Shown here: piece by piece, positions 26,866 to 36,634 of the stretch
Position numbering within the stretch: the first letter of the stretch is position 1
How the letters are laid out: each line of letters opens with the position of its first letter
From: Candidatus Methanocrinis natronophilus
GTDB lineage: Archaea > Halobacteriota > Methanosarcinia > Methanotrichales > Methanotrichaceae
Direction of reading: 5' to 3'
DNA length: 64,000 nt
Assembly (NCBI GenBank): GCA_029167045.1
Contig: JARFPK010000001.1
Span: 1-64,000, forward strand
The notes under the pieces: model-generated
The model's database searches: none
Seen by the model: only the letters and a program-made list of their open reading frames with translations
Told to the model about the DNA's origin: nothing
Made by a program: the position numbers and the translations under genes

Positions 26866-28344
26866 TCAGTGCAGCAGAACCGCTGCTGCACTTTCGGCGA
26901 AGTCTATGAAGGCCTGCGGGAAGAGGCCGATGTAGAAGACCGCCACCAGGGCGACGACCATGGCCAGGACGTAGCCCCTCGGCTCGAGGATCTTCTCGCC
27001 AGCGGGCTCTTTCATGTACATGTACATGATCACCCTCAGATAATATGCGAGGGAGAGAGCGCTGTTGAGGACCGCCAGGACCGCGAGCCAGACTAGGCCT
27101 GCGTGGATGGCCGACATGAAGACCATCAACTTGCCCCAGAAGACCGCCATCGGTGGGATCCCCGAGAGGGAGAAGAGGAAGATCAGCATGCAGAACGCCG
27201 TTATCGGCGCCCTTCTTCCCAGTCCCGCATAATGCTCGATGTCGTCGGAGTTCTCCTTGCCTTCTCTGAGGACCATATAGCCGACCACCGCCACGGCGAT
27301 GAAGGCCCCGGCCTTGGAGAAGGCGTGGCCGAGGATGAGCATCAGGCTTCCTGCGATCCCTCCCAGCGCCACGTCGATATCGAAGCCGCCGTTGTTGACG
27401 GCGCCGACGACGACGAAGGCTATGGCGATGTATCCGGCATAAGCGACGCTGGAGTATGCGAGCATCCTCTTTACGCTATTCTGCCAGATGGCGACGATGT
27501 TCCCTAGGGTCATCGTCAACGCCACCAGGACCGCGAAGGCCATGAACCACTCCATCCTCAGGGCGAGGAGGGCGATGAAGATCACCTTGAAGGCGGCGAC
27601 GAACCCCATCTTCTTGGAGCCGGCGGCGAGGAAGGCCGTGACGATCGTCGGCGACCCCTCGTAAGTGTCAGGTGCCCACATGTGGAAGGGGACGAGGGCC
27701 ATCTTGAACCCGAAGCCTGCCACCACGAAGAGGAGGGCTACGAGGGTTGCAGGGCCCATCATCTCCATGGAGGCTGCTGCCACTTCCGCGATCTTCGTCG
27801 TTCCGGTGAGGCCGTAGAGGAGGGAGAAGCCGAAGAGCATCGTCGCCGATGAGACGGATCCGAAGATGAAGTACTTCATCGCTGCTTCCAGGTTCTTCCT
27901 ATCCCTGTCGAAGGCGGCCATGGCGTAAGTCGACAGGCTCGCCAGCTCAAAGCCGACCCATAATGTGAGGAGATCGACTGCGCTGGAGACTACCATCATC
28001 CCGATCGTTGCCAGGAGGAGGAGGATGTAGAACTCGTCCTGGGCGGGACTGTCCTTGTACCTGCTGAGGCCGGCCAGGACCACGATCAGAGAGACCGAGA
28101 TGAAGACCACCTTGAAGAACTGAGATAGCGGGTCGACCTCCACCGTCCCAAAGAAGATCGGCCCTGCGTTCCTATCGGCACCGATCGTCAGGAAGAGGGC
28201 GGCGGCAAGCCCGGCGAGGGCGAGGTACCCCTGTATGTTCTTGTTCTTCAGGTAAAGCCCCAAGAGGACCATCACCATTACAAGTCCCGTCAGCAACGAC
28301 TCTGCTCCCATGAGAGAGAGATAGTCGCTGAATCCTAGTGTCAC
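26866..28344 (-). CDS. fpoN: F420H2 dehydrogenase-like complex membrane subunit FpoN
   Basis: 492 residues, about 14 membrane helices; homologue of NuoN, one of three antiporter-like ion-pumping subunits. The conserved membrane Lys region K-M-A-L-V-P-F-H-M-W-A-P-D-T-Y-E-G-S-P-T is present. It is the last gene of the operon, two bases after fpoM. Ends with a Leu/His tail next to the terminator. Notably no fpoO follows. Confidence 0.95.
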   Translation of the reverse strand: MTLGFSDYLSLMGAESLLTGLVMVMVLLGLYLKNKNIQGYLALAGLAAALFLTIGADRNAGPIFFGTVEVDPLSQFFKVVFISVSLIVVLAGLSRYKDSPAQDEFYILLLLATIGMMVVSSAVDLLTLWVGFELASLSTYAMAAFDRDRKNLEAAMKYFIFGSVSSATMLFGFSLLYGLTGTTKIAEVAAASMEMMGPATLVALLFVVAGFGFKMALVPFHMWAPDTYEGSPTIVTAFLAAGSKKMGFVAAFKVIFIALLALRMEWFMAFAVLVALTMTLGNIVAIWQNSVKRMLAYSSVAYAGYIAIAFVVVGAVNNGGFDIDVALGGIAGSLMLILGHAFSKAGAFIAVAVVGYMVLREGKENSDDIEHYAGLGRRAPITAFCMLIFLFSLSGIPPMAVFWGKLMVFMSAIHAGLVWLAVLAVLNSALSLAYYLRVIMYMYMKEPAGEKILEPRGYVLAMVVALVAVFYIGLFPQAFIDFAESAAAVLLH

Positions 28345-28345
28345 T

Positions 28346-29848
28346 TCAGATCACCTCCGTCTGCGCCAGGGTCAAAAACGGATTGACCAGCGGCTCTGCC
28401 GCAACTCCCATGATGTCGGTGATCGTCGCCGGCTGGACTCCGAAGTAGATTATGAGCAGTATCAATATGCCCATCGATAGGATCTCGTAGAAATGAGGAT
28501 CTTTGAGATCCAGGTACTTCTTGAGGATCGGCCCGAACATCACCTTCTGCATCGCCCAGAGGTGGTATCCCGCTGTGACGACGATGCCGCCGAAGATCGT
28601 TATCAGGACGTATACGGGCAGGTTCTCGTATGCTCCGGCCAGGACCGATACCTCGGCGACGAAGCCGCACATCCCCGGCAGACCCAGGGAGGCCATGAAA
28701 CCTGCCAGCATCAGAACGCTGAACTGGGGCATCCTGTCGGCGAGGCCTCCGAGCTCGGAGATTATCCTCGTCCCGGCGATGTGCTGGATCGTCCCGGCGG
28801 ACATGAAGAGGACGCAGGTGATGAGCCCGTGGCTGAACTGCTGGAACATCGCCCCCTGGACAGAGAGGACGCTCAAAGCTCCGGCCCCCAGGAGGACGTA
28901 GCCCATGTGGCTGACGCTGGAGTAGGCGACCATCTTCTTAAGGTCCTTCTGGGACAGGGCCAAGAAGGCTCCATAGACGATGCTCACAACCCCTATCACC
29001 GCCATCAGCGTGATGTAGTGGTCCGACACGTTCGGGAGGATCGGCATGATTATCCTGAAGAGGCCGTAGCCTCCCATCTTCAGGAGTAGCGCCGCCAGGA
29101 GGACGCTGCCCGCGGTAGGCGCCTCGACGTGGGCGTCGGGAAGCCAGGTGTGGAAGGGGACGGCGGGCATCTTAACCAGGAACCCCAAGAGGAGCCCGAA
29201 GAAGATCAGGTTCAACGCCATCGGCGAGAATATCGTCGAGTCCCCCGTCGCCGCCAGGAGGGTCATCATGTCGAAGGTCCGCAGGCCCTCTGGCGTCCTG
29301 TAGCTGAAGTAGAGGGCGAATATCGCAAGGAGCATTATCAAGCTCGCCACGTGGGTGTAGATGAAGAACTTGACAGCTGCATAGTCCTTCCTCGGACCGC
29401 CCCATACCCCTACCAGGAAGAACATGGGGATCAGGACGACCTCCCAGAAGATGTAGAAGAGGAAGAAGTCCAGGGCAACGAACACTCCCAGAACCCCCAC
29501 CTCGTTCAGGAGGAGGAGGGCGAAGAACTGGTTTGACCTCTTAGTCTCACCCCAGGAGTATATCACCACCAAGACGGTGACGATGGTTGTCAGGAGGACG
29601 AGAGGCAACCCTATGCCGTCTAAGCCGACGGTGTACTTGACGCCGATGGCCGGGACCCAGTCGTAGCTCTCGACGAACTGCATGGCGTTCGTCGTCCTGT
29701 CGAACTCCCTGAATATCTGGAGCGATATCACCAGAGGTATCAGAGACCCGATCAGGGCAGCGTACTTCGCACCCCTCCCGAAGAAGAAGGCGACTATAGC
29801 TGCTAAGAGCGGTACGGCGATCATCAGTGAAATGGCGTTATCCATCAT
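28346..29848 (-). CDS. fpoM: F420H2 dehydrogenase-like complex membrane subunit FpoM
   Basis: 500 residues, NuoM homologue and antiporter-like pump subunit. Diagnostic motif K-M-P-A-V-P-F-H-T-W-L-P-D-A-H-V-E-A-P-T and the Glu helix F-W-E-V-V-L-I-P-M-F-F are present. The start overlaps the fpoL stop by four bases (ATGA), so the subunits are translationally coupled. Confidence 0.95.
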   Translation of the reverse strand: MMDNAISLMIAVPLLAAIVAFFFGRGAKYAALIGSLIPLVISLQIFREFDRTTNAMQFVESYDWVPAIGVKYTVGLDGIGLPLVLLTTIVTVLVVIYSWGETKRSNQFFALLLLNEVGVLGVFVALDFFLFYIFWEVVLIPMFFLVGVWGGPRKDYAAVKFFIYTHVASLIMLLAIFALYFSYRTPEGLRTFDMMTLLAATGDSTIFSPMALNLIFFGLLLGFLVKMPAVPFHTWLPDAHVEAPTAGSVLLAALLLKMGGYGLFRIIMPILPNVSDHYITLMAVIGVVSIVYGAFLALSQKDLKKMVAYSSVSHMGYVLLGAGALSVLSVQGAMFQQFSHGLITCVLFMSAGTIQHIAGTRIISELGGLADRMPQFSVLMLAGFMASLGLPGMCGFVAEVSVLAGAYENLPVYVLITIFGGIVVTAGYHLWAMQKVMFGPILKKYLDLKDPHFYEILSMGILILLIIYFGVQPATITDIMGVAAEPLVNPFLTLAQTEVI

Positions 29849-31803
29849 ATCGCCACCTCCATTGTAGCCAGTTGAATCAATATCAACAGCACAGCCAGTC
29901 CTAGAACTATGGCGGTGATGTAGTTCTGTATGACCCCGGTCTGAAGCTTACGCAGCGTTCCGCCGACCCCCACCAATACTGCACTTATCTTGTTCACGGC
30001 TCCATCTATGATCTTCAGGTCGATCATGTTGGAGACGAGGGCCAAGCCGTAGACTACCTTCTCTGCGAACCAGAGGGTGTAGATCTCGTGCTGGTAGTAG
30101 GCCTTGAGGAGGATCTTCCGAATCGGATCCTTCTCCGAGGTTATCATGGAAGGATCAAACCTCTTCCACCTCGAGTAGAATAGCGCCGCGATTATTAGTC
30201 CGCCGACCCCGGCTATTATCGGGAGAAGCCAGAAGATCAGCGGCTTTTGGACATAGGGGTGGTCTACGTGGTGGCCTCCGATATAGGCCAGCTCTTCAAA
30301 GTCGACGCCGAAGTGGTCGAAGTTGTTGCCCACGTAGTCGTAGAAGGCTCCCTGGGACGGCATCCCCATGAAGAGGGCGAATACCGCCAAAACCACCAGC
30401 GGCCCCAGCATGATCCAGGGGGACTCGTGCTTATGATAGTCGGACCTCGGCTCGCCGTCGAAGGTGAGGAACCAGAGCCTGAAGGTGTAGATCGCCGTCA
30501 GGAGGGCTGCCAGGATGACGAACAAGTACGGTATCCATCCGAAGCCGAAGGCCCCGCTCTCGAAGGCGAGGATTATGATCTCGTCCTTGCTGAAGAAGCC
30601 CGTCGTCAGGGGGAACCCTGCCAGGGCCAGCGAACCCGCCAGCATGGTAAGGCCGGTCCACTTCATCGATCTTAAGACGCCTCCCATCTCCCTCATATCA
30701 TTCGTGGCGACGGCGTGGATGACGCTGCCGGCGCAGAGGAAGAGGAGGGCCTTGAAGAAGGAGTGGCCGATGAGGTGGAACATGGATACGCCGACGGCGG
30801 TCGCGCCGACGGCGGCACCGAACCCCAGCCCCGCCATCATATATCCCAGCTGGCTCACCGTCGAATAGGCGAGGACCCTCTTGATGTCGAACATCACCAG
30901 GCCCATCGTCGCCGCAAATAGGGCCGTGAAGGCGCCTATGTATGCCACGACCATGAGGGCATCGGGAGCCGCATAGAAGAGGGGGAACATCCTGGCCACG
31001 AGGTAGACGCCGGCGGTTACCATCGTCGCAGCGTGTATCATGGCCGAGACGGTGGTGGGACCCTCCATGGCGTCAGGGAGCCAGACGTGAAGGGGGAACT
31101 GACCGGACTTTCCCACCGCCCCTCCGAAGAGGAGGAGGGCGATCCAGGTTAGCTGGTCGGGGGGTATGAGGGCGAGGCTGTCGTATATCGTCTGGAACTG
31201 GAGGAGGTAAGCCCCCTCAGGAAGGACGAGGTTCAGCTTCACCATGTTGGTGTAGAGGATCACGATCCCCGCCAGGAACATGACGTCTCCGACCCTGGTC
31301 ACCAGGAAGGCCTTCTTTGCGGCAGAGGCCGCAGAGGGCTTGCGGTACCAGAACCCGATGAGAAGGTACGAACAGAGGCCCACCAGCTCCCAGAATATGA
31401 AGAGCTGAAGCAGGTTGTCCGAGAATACTAGCCCGAGCATCGCCGCCGTGAAGAGGCTGGCTTCGGCGAAGTACCGTGCCATGCCCGGGTCGCCTTCCAT
31501 GTACCCCAGTGCATAGGTGTGAATCAGAGTACAGACGAAGGTCACCATCAACAGCATCACTATAGCGAGCGGGTCTATCAGTATCCCCACATTGAAGCTG
31601 GCGAACCAGTGCATCGATTGATGAACTATCTCATTGTTCGGGTAGATCTCCCTGAATATCTGGAACGAGAGTATGAACCCGGCGAAGGTAGCCAGAACTG
31701 TGAGGAACCCGCCGCCCTTTGGCAGACGCCAACCGAGGAAGATCGTGAGCACGAAGGCCAGAACCGGCAGCCCCACGATCAGATAGGCGTAATCTTGGTA
31801 CAT
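29845..31803 (-). CDS. fpoL: F420H2 dehydrogenase-like complex membrane subunit FpoL
   Basis: 652 residues, NuoL homologue: antiporter-like core (K-S-G-Q-F-P-L-H-V-W-L-P-D-A-M-E-G-P-T) plus the C-terminal extension with the long lateral helix (from about residue 540). Sits between fpoK and fpoM. Forms the distal end of the ion-pumping arm. Confidence 0.95.
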   Translation of the reverse strand: MYQDYAYLIVGLPVLAFVLTIFLGWRLPKGGGFLTVLATFAGFILSFQIFREIYPNNEIVHQSMHWFASFNVGILIDPLAIVMLLMVTFVCTLIHTYALGYMEGDPGMARYFAEASLFTAAMLGLVFSDNLLQLFIFWELVGLCSYLLIGFWYRKPSAASAAKKAFLVTRVGDVMFLAGIVILYTNMVKLNLVLPEGAYLLQFQTIYDSLALIPPDQLTWIALLLFGGAVGKSGQFPLHVWLPDAMEGPTTVSAMIHAATMVTAGVYLVARMFPLFYAAPDALMVVAYIGAFTALFAATMGLVMFDIKRVLAYSTVSQLGYMMAGLGFGAAVGATAVGVSMFHLIGHSFFKALLFLCAGSVIHAVATNDMREMGGVLRSMKWTGLTMLAGSLALAGFPLTTGFFSKDEIIILAFESGAFGFGWIPYLFVILAALLTAIYTFRLWFLTFDGEPRSDYHKHESPWIMLGPLVVLAVFALFMGMPSQGAFYDYVGNNFDHFGVDFEELAYIGGHHVDHPYVQKPLIFWLLPIIAGVGGLIIAALFYSRWKRFDPSMITSEKDPIRKILLKAYYQHEIYTLWFAEKVVYGLALVSNMIDLKIIDGAVNKISAVLVGVGGTLRKLQTGVIQNYITAIVLGLAVLLILIQLATMEVAI

Positions 31804-31807
31804 CCCT

Positions 31808-32128
31808 CTACCACCTCAGCGCATTGATTTTGTCCAGCTCTATCGTTCCATGCACCCTGTAGAGCGCGATCATTATGGCAAACCCTATGGCAGCCTCTGC
31901 AGCCGCGATGGCGATGGCGAAGAGGGCGAAGACCTGGCCGTTGACGTTGGGCAGGTACGCCGAGAACGCCACCAGGTTTATTATCGCGCTGTTGAGCAGG
32001 ATCTCAATGCACATCATCAGCTTGATACCGTTGCGCTGGGTAAGGAGGCCGTAAAGGCCTATGGCGAACATCGCCGATGCCAGCAGCACGTAAAACACCA
32101 GTGGAATCATCTCTTTTCCTCCCTCCAC
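31808..32128 (-). CDS. fpoK: F420H2 dehydrogenase-like complex membrane subunit FpoK
   Basis: 106 residues, three helices, NuoK homologue. The buried acidic residues are in C-I-E-I-L-L-N-S and [11 protein letters not shown], as in the family. Five bases separate it from fpoL. Confidence 0.94.
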   Translation of the reverse strand: MEGGKEMIPLVFYVLLASAMFAIGLYGLLTQRNGIKLMMCIEILLNSAIINLVAFSAYLPNVNGQVFALFAIAIAAAEAAIGFAIMIALYRVHGTIELDKINALRW

Positions 32129-32132
32129 CCCA

Positions 32133-32399
32133 TCATTTCGGGATCTCCTTTCGTGCTACGTAGATCGCAGCGATCATGGCCGCCAGGAGGACGAGGGCGA
32201 GGACCTCGAAGGCGAAGAGGTAGACCGTGAAGAGCTCAACGCCGATGTCTCCGACGCCGCTCTCCGGGGCCCTGACCCCCTCCCTCGGCTCGAAACTATA
32301 CGGGCTCTTCTCTGCGCCGTCCCATGGAGAAGCTGCGAAGAATACGATCAGCGTCGCCAGAAAGATCAGCATTAATATCGCTGTTTTTACCTTAACCAT
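32133..32399 (-). CDS. fpoJ: FpoJ, C-terminal half (second NuoJ-like ORF)
   Basis: 88 residues, two helices ([14 protein letters not shown] and [16 protein letters not shown]). In bacteria NuoJ is one protein; here the second half is its own gene, overlapping the first by eight bases. The two halves together match NuoJ topology, so this is a natural split with separate start, not decay. Confidence 0.88.
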   Translation of the reverse strand: MVKVKTAILMLIFLATLIVFFAASPWDGAEKSPYSFEPREGVRAPESGVGDIGVELFTVYLFAFEVLALVLLAAMIAAIYVARKEIPK

Positions 32400-32691
32400 G
32401 GGATTCCTCCTCCACCAGAGTCCTCCTTGTGAGCATCACTGCAAAGAGTATCAGCACTCCGACGCCCCCTATGTATACCAGCACCTGGGCGACGCCCACG
32501 AAACTGGCGTTCAGGGAGACGTAGAGCATAGCCACCGATGCGAAGGCCCCCAGAAGATATAGAGCTGCATGGACCATGTTCCTGGACCATACGGTGAGGA
32601 TCGAGAAGCCGAGGATCAGCACCGCCAATATGGAGAACGCCCCCAGCTCCAACAGGAACCTTATGTCGTAAAATTGAGCCAGATCTATCAT
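32392..32691 (-). CDS. fpoJ: FpoJ, N-terminal half (first NuoJ-like ORF)
   Basis: 99 residues, three helices with the NuoJ signature (A-A-L-Y-L-L-G-A-F-A-S-V-A-M-L-Y-V, Q-V-L-V-Y-I-G-G-V-G-V-L-I-L-F-A-V-M). The Gly-rich helix is the pi-bulge helix of complex I. It ends T-L-V-E-E-E-S-H-G, overlapping the start of the second half. Confidence 0.9.
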   Translation of the reverse strand: MIDLAQFYDIRFLLELGAFSILAVLILGFSILTVWSRNMVHAALYLLGAFASVAMLYVSLNASFVGVAQVLVYIGGVGVLILFAVMLTRRTLVEEESHG

Positions 32692-32711
32692 TTGATCTCA
32701 ACCTCCGATAG

Positions 32712-33260
32712 TCATTCTGCCTTCTTGGCAGGCTTCTCGCTGGAAGCGGCCTCTCCTGCTTCGGCCTTGGCAGCCTTCGCCTTCTTGGCCTTGGCCGCCT
32801 CTGCTGCCTTCCTCTTCTTCTCCTCTTCGGCCTTCCTCGCCTCTTCGGCAAGCTCCGAGAGCTCTTGGTCGGTGTACATTCCCACGCCGATATCCTCGGT
32901 TCCGTAGATTATATCGTCCCTATCCCAGCCGGCTATCTCGAAGGTCTTCGACATATGGAGACAGTCAGGTGGACAGTCATCGACGCATAGGCCGCAGAAC
33001 ATGCACCTGCCGTAATCGATCTTCGGATACTGCAGCCTCTTGTTCTTGACGGGGTTTCCGCGCTTGTACTCCACCATTTCGATGCAGCCGTTGGGGCAGA
33101 TCCTGGCACAAGCACCGCAGCCGATGCACTTTCTTATCTCCAGGACGTGAATGCCCCTCTCTGCGTCGGGAAGATCCATGATCTTCTCTGGATAAAGACG
33201 AGTCACCTCTACGCCGCTGATGGAGCGCTTGAGGGTCATTTTGAGGGCTTTAAGCACCAT
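32712..33260 (-). CDS. fpoI: F420H2 dehydrogenase-like complex iron-sulfur subunit FpoI with Lys/Ala-rich tail
   Basis: 182 residues, NuoI homologue. Two [4Fe-4S] motifs: C45-I-G-C48-G-A-C51-A-R-I-C55-P and C86-M-F-C89-G-L-C92-V-D-D-C96-P. They pass electrons from the input side to the N2 cluster in FpoB. Residues ~133-182 form an extra tail of Lys, Ala and Glu repeats (A-A-K-A-K-K-A-K-A-A-K), not part of the NuoI fold. A basic tail could attract acidic ferredoxin in a complex without FpoF (inference). Confidence 0.94.
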   Translation of the reverse strand: MVLKALKMTLKRSISGVEVTRLYPEKIMDLPDAERGIHVLEIRKCIGCGACARICPNGCIEMVEYKRGNPVKNKRLQYPKIDYGRCMFCGLCVDDCPPDCLHMSKTFEIAGWDRDDIIYGTEDIGVGMYTDQELSELAEEARKAEEEKKRKAAEAAKAKKAKAAKAEAGEAASSEKPAKKAE

Positions 33261-33271
33261 AGATCATCACC

Positions 33272-34318
33272 TCACGCAAAGTAGAGCCCTACCGCCACCG
33301 CCCACACGAAGTTGATCAGCGAGAGGGGAAGGAGTATCTTCCATCCCAGGTCTGTGACCTGATCGATCCTGAACCTCGGCAGGGATACCCTGATCCAGAT
33401 CAGAGCCACCAGGACTATCAGGAGCTTCATGAAGAACCAGACCATCGGCGATATGAAAGTTATCACCGGGATGACCGGACCGTTCCAGCCTCCGAGGAAG
33501 AGGAGGACGAGAAGTATCGACCCGAGGAGCATCACTATGTACTCCTGGAAGTAGAGGAGACCAAATCTGATGCCGCTGTACTCGGTATTGTAACCGGAGA
33601 TGATCTCCTCCTCCGCCTCGGTCTGGTCGAAGGGCATCCTCCCCAGATCGACTATGAGACAGATGGCGAATATCACGAACCCCAGGGGCTGAGCCAGGGC
33701 AAACCAGATCCCCTGCTGGGCGTTGACGATCTCGACGAGGTTCAGGCTGTGGGCCATTACGGCTACGCTTATGACGCATACGCCCATGGGAACCTCGTAG
33801 GCTATCATCCTCGCTATGCCCCGAAAGGCTCCCAGCATCGAGTACTTGTTGTTCGAAGCGTACCCGGCCATAAAGGCCCCTATCGCCATAAGGCTCAGAA
33901 CCGCCTCGACGTAGAGGGCGCTGATGTCCATGTTGGCCACCACCAGGGGTATGACCTCTCCGTCGATGATGACGGCGCCGAAGGGGAGCGCTCCCGCAAT
34001 CAGCATGGTGGTGGCGACCGCCACGATGGGAGCCCATACGTAGACAGATTTGTCGGCGCCCCTGGGAATGATATCCTCTTTAGTGAAGAGTTTGACGGCG
34101 TCAGCCCCCAGCTGAAGGATCCCCCATCGGCCACCGACCCGGTTCGGCCCGTACCTGGACTGAAAGTCGCCCATGACCTTCCTCTCAAGCCAGACTAAAA
34201 GCATCGCAGCCACGTTGATGACTGATGCGAGGATGGCAGCGGCGACCAGCCCGAGGATCAGACCGTATACCTTCGGCTCCCGGGCTGCAAATTCTGTGAT
34301 CGCAGATAATAGTTCCAT
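33272..34318 (-). CDS. fpoH: F420H2 dehydrogenase-like complex membrane subunit FpoH
   Basis: 348 residues, eight to nine helices, NuoH homologue at the quinone/phenazine entrance. Motifs include L-L-V-W-L-E-R-K-V-M-G-D-F-Q-S-R-Y-G-P-N-R-V-G near residue 40 (split here as it is contiguous) and D-Q-T-E-A-E-E-E-I-I-S-G-Y-N-T-E-Y. GGAGG precedes the ATG. Confidence 0.95.
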   Translation of the reverse strand: MELLSAITEFAAREPKVYGLILGLVAAAILASVINVAAMLLVWLERKVMGDFQSRYGPNRVGGRWGILQLGADAVKLFTKEDIIPRGADKSVYVWAPIVAVATTMLIAGALPFGAVIIDGEVIPLVVANMDISALYVEAVLSLMAIGAFMAGYASNNKYSMLGAFRGIARMIAYEVPMGVCVISVAVMAHSLNLVEIVNAQQGIWFALAQPLGFVIFAICLIVDLGRMPFDQTEAEEEIISGYNTEYSGIRFGLLYFQEYIVMLLGSILLVLLFLGGWNGPVIPVITFISPMVWFFMKLLIVLVALIWIRVSLPRFRIDQVTDLGWKILLPLSLINFVWAVAVGLYFA

Positions 34319-34330
34319 TCTAGAATCCTC

Positions 34331-36046
34331 CTACCTGTCCACCTCGCTGGTGCAGGCGTCCATGCTGCCCGCGATGGCGACGACGTCGGCTATGTAGACG
34401 CCCTCCAGGAGCGGGGGAAGGGCCTGGAAGTAGGCGTAGACGGGACCCCTCGCTTTGACCTTGACGGGCTTGTCCGTCCCGTCGCTCACGACGAAGAAGC
34501 CCATCTCGCCCCGGTGGTCTTCCACCCGGTAGTAGGCCTCCCCCGGATCGGGCCGTATCCTCTTTGGAACCTTATCGGCCATGATGGGGCCGCTCGGTAT
34601 CTGGTCGAGGCACTGCTCGACTATATAGCAGCTCTCTATGATCTCGTCCAGCCTGACCTCGATCCTCGCCTTGGAGTCTCCCTCCTTCCTGGTGATCACA
34701 TCGAAGTCCAGGTCCTTGTAGAGGAGATACGGATCTTCCCTCCTCATGTCATATGGGGTGTCCGAAGCCCTGAGGGGCGGACCAGAGACCCCAAGCCTCC
34801 TGGCCTCCGAGGGTGATAGAACCCCGATCCCCTCCATCCTCCTTTTGTAGATGCTGTCGGATAAGAAGAGCTCCTTGTACTCCTCGGTCTTCTCCCGAAC
34901 CATCTTCAGGGCGTCGAGGGTCATATCCTTGAAGCCGTCGGGAAGGTCGTTTCTGACCCCACCGAACCTGACGAAACTGTGGTTGATCCTCGCCCCCGTC
35001 ACGCTCTCTATGCAGGAGATGACGTCCTCTCGATCGATGATCATGTAGAGGAAAGGCGAGTAGACGGGGCTCGCGATGAGGGTAAGAAACTCGGCGGTCC
35101 CCAGAAGATGGCTCTGGATCCTCGAGAGTTCCTGGGTGATGACCCGGATGTACTGAGCCCTCTCGGGGGGCTCGATCCCGAGGAGCCTCTCGACGGCACC
35201 GCAATAGGCTTCATTGTTGGTGAGCGCCGCCATATAGCAGAGACGGTCGGTGATGGGGATCCCCTGGACGTATGTCCTGTTCTCCATGATCTTCTCGATC
35301 CCCTTGTGGATGTATCCGACGTCCAGGAACGCCTTCCTAACCCTCTCCCCATCGACGAGGATGTCGAGGAGGAACGGGCCCGGAACGAGTGCGTGCTGGG
35401 GTCCCAGGTGGAGGATCATCTCAGAGGTCTCCTTGATCTCCATCTCCTCCCGTTCCCGGAAGGTGGGGTACTTAGGCCTCTGGGCGGGGACGGTTCCTGC
35501 CTCGATCTCGGCCTGAGTCGGTGGGATGTGATATTTGGTGTATCCATCGGGGGTGATCGTCTCTATCGCCCTCTCCCCGGTGGTGACATCAGGATAGCCC
35601 TTGAAGTCCTTCCTCCAGGGCCATGCCCCGACGAGCTCGTCCGGTAGCAGGAGGGGGTAAAGCTCAGGATGTCCTTCAAAATCGATCCCCAGCATCTCCC
35701 AGATCTCGCGCTCGTACCAGTTGGCGTTCCAGTAAAGGCCTGTCAGGGATTTGACCCGGGGGTTCGCCCTGGGGGTCTTAACCTTGAGGAGAGCCACCAC
35801 CTTATGAGCCCCGTGGCTTGCGAGGAGCTCCGTCACCTCGAAGAGGCCTTCATCGATCCTGTCTACGCCCACAGCGCCGGAGTAGTGATCGAAGCCGTGA
35901 TTGTCCCTCAGATACTTGCAGACCTCCACGATCCTCTCCGGCTTGACCGTGGCCCATAGCTGCCGCTCGGGGGCGACCTTCGCCTCCTCGATCACACCCG
36001 GAAAGGCCGACTGCAGGGCGCTCAAGACATCATTTGCAGTTTTCAA
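34331..36046 (-). CDS. fpoCD: Fused FpoC-FpoD subunit of the F420H2 dehydrogenase-like complex
   Basis: 571 residues. Residues 1-~175 are NuoC/30-kDa-like (W-Y-E-R-E-I-W-E-M-L-G-I-D-F-E-G-H and the end D-F-K-G-Y-P), residues ~205-571 are NuoD/49-kDa-like (L-G-P-Q-H-A-L-V-P-G-P-F, G-Y-I-H-K-G-I-E-K, and the end A-G-S-M-D-A-C-T-S-E-V-D-R). One TTG start (GGAGGAG upstream) and no stop between, so the fusion is genuine in this sequence. In Methanosarcina the two are separate genes; fused NuoCD occurs in some bacteria. The linker lies at about residues 175-205. Confidence 0.95.
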   Translation of the reverse strand: MKTANDVLSALQSAFPGVIEEAKVAPERQLWATVKPERIVEVCKYLRDNHGFDHYSGAVGVDRIDEGLFEVTELLASHGAHKVVALLKVKTPRANPRVKSLTGLYWNANWYEREIWEMLGIDFEGHPELYPLLLPDELVGAWPWRKDFKGYPDVTTGERAIETITPDGYTKYHIPPTQAEIEAGTVPAQRPKYPTFREREEMEIKETSEMILHLGPQHALVPGPFLLDILVDGERVRKAFLDVGYIHKGIEKIMENRTYVQGIPITDRLCYMAALTNNEAYCGAVERLLGIEPPERAQYIRVITQELSRIQSHLLGTAEFLTLIASPVYSPFLYMIIDREDVISCIESVTGARINHSFVRFGGVRNDLPDGFKDMTLDALKMVREKTEEYKELFLSDSIYKRRMEGIGVLSPSEARRLGVSGPPLRASDTPYDMRREDPYLLYKDLDFDVITRKEGDSKARIEVRLDEIIESCYIVEQCLDQIPSGPIMADKVPKRIRPDPGEAYYRVEDHRGEMGFFVVSDGTDKPVKVKARGPVYAYFQALPPLLEGVYIADVVAIAGSMDACTSEVDR

Positions 36047-36061
36047 CGATGAACTCCTCCT

Positions 36062-36634
36062 CTAATAGCCCCTCTTGTCCTTACGCTGCTTGATCTTCTC
36101 CTGAAGAGCCCTGAAGCCCTCTATGAACTTCTCGGGCCTCGGCGGACACCCGGGGACGTAGACATCTATCGGGAAGAATCGGTCGGTGTTGTTGATGATG
36201 TTGTAAGAGTCGTAAAAGGGCCCGCCTGATATAGCACACTCGCCTATCGCCATGACCCACTTCGGCTCCGGCATCTCTTCCCAGAGGTCCTTTATCGCTG
36301 GAAGGTACTTCCTGGTGATGTAGCCGCTGATGATCATGACATCGACCTGCCTTGGAGTCGCCCTGGGGAAGATACCGAACCGATCGCAGTCGTAGTGGGG
36401 ACATCCGAAGACGAGCATCTCGACGCCGCAGCATCCCATCGGCTGCATCAGAAACCACAGCGAGTTCTTTCTGCCCCAGTTCAGGACGTTCTTTATGGGG
36501 CCCATATCGATGATCTCGTGGATCTTCTCAGTGGTCGTAAACCAGACATCTGTCAGGGGCCTACCCCAGATCGTCCACTTCTCCAGCTCCTCATCAACAG
36601 CAACCGGAACAGGTATGACATCACTTATACCCAA
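36062..36634 (-). CDS. fpoB: F420H2 dehydrogenase-like complex subunit FpoB
   Basis: 190 residues, NuoB homologue carrying the terminal N2 [4Fe-4S] cluster: the tandem M-G-C-C-G-V-E, then I-G-E-C-A-I-S-G-G and V-P-G-C-P-P-R-P supply the four cysteines. It overlaps fpoA by ten bases. Confidence 0.96.
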   Translation of the reverse strand: MGISDVIPVPVAVDEELEKWTIWGRPLTDVWFTTTEKIHEIIDMGPIKNVLNWGRKNSLWFLMQPMGCCGVEMLVFGCPHYDCDRFGIFPRATPRQVDVMIISGYITRKYLPAIKDLWEEMPEPKWVMAIGECAISGGPFYDSYNIINNTDRFFPIDVYVPGCPPRPEKFIEGFRALQEKIKQRKDKRGY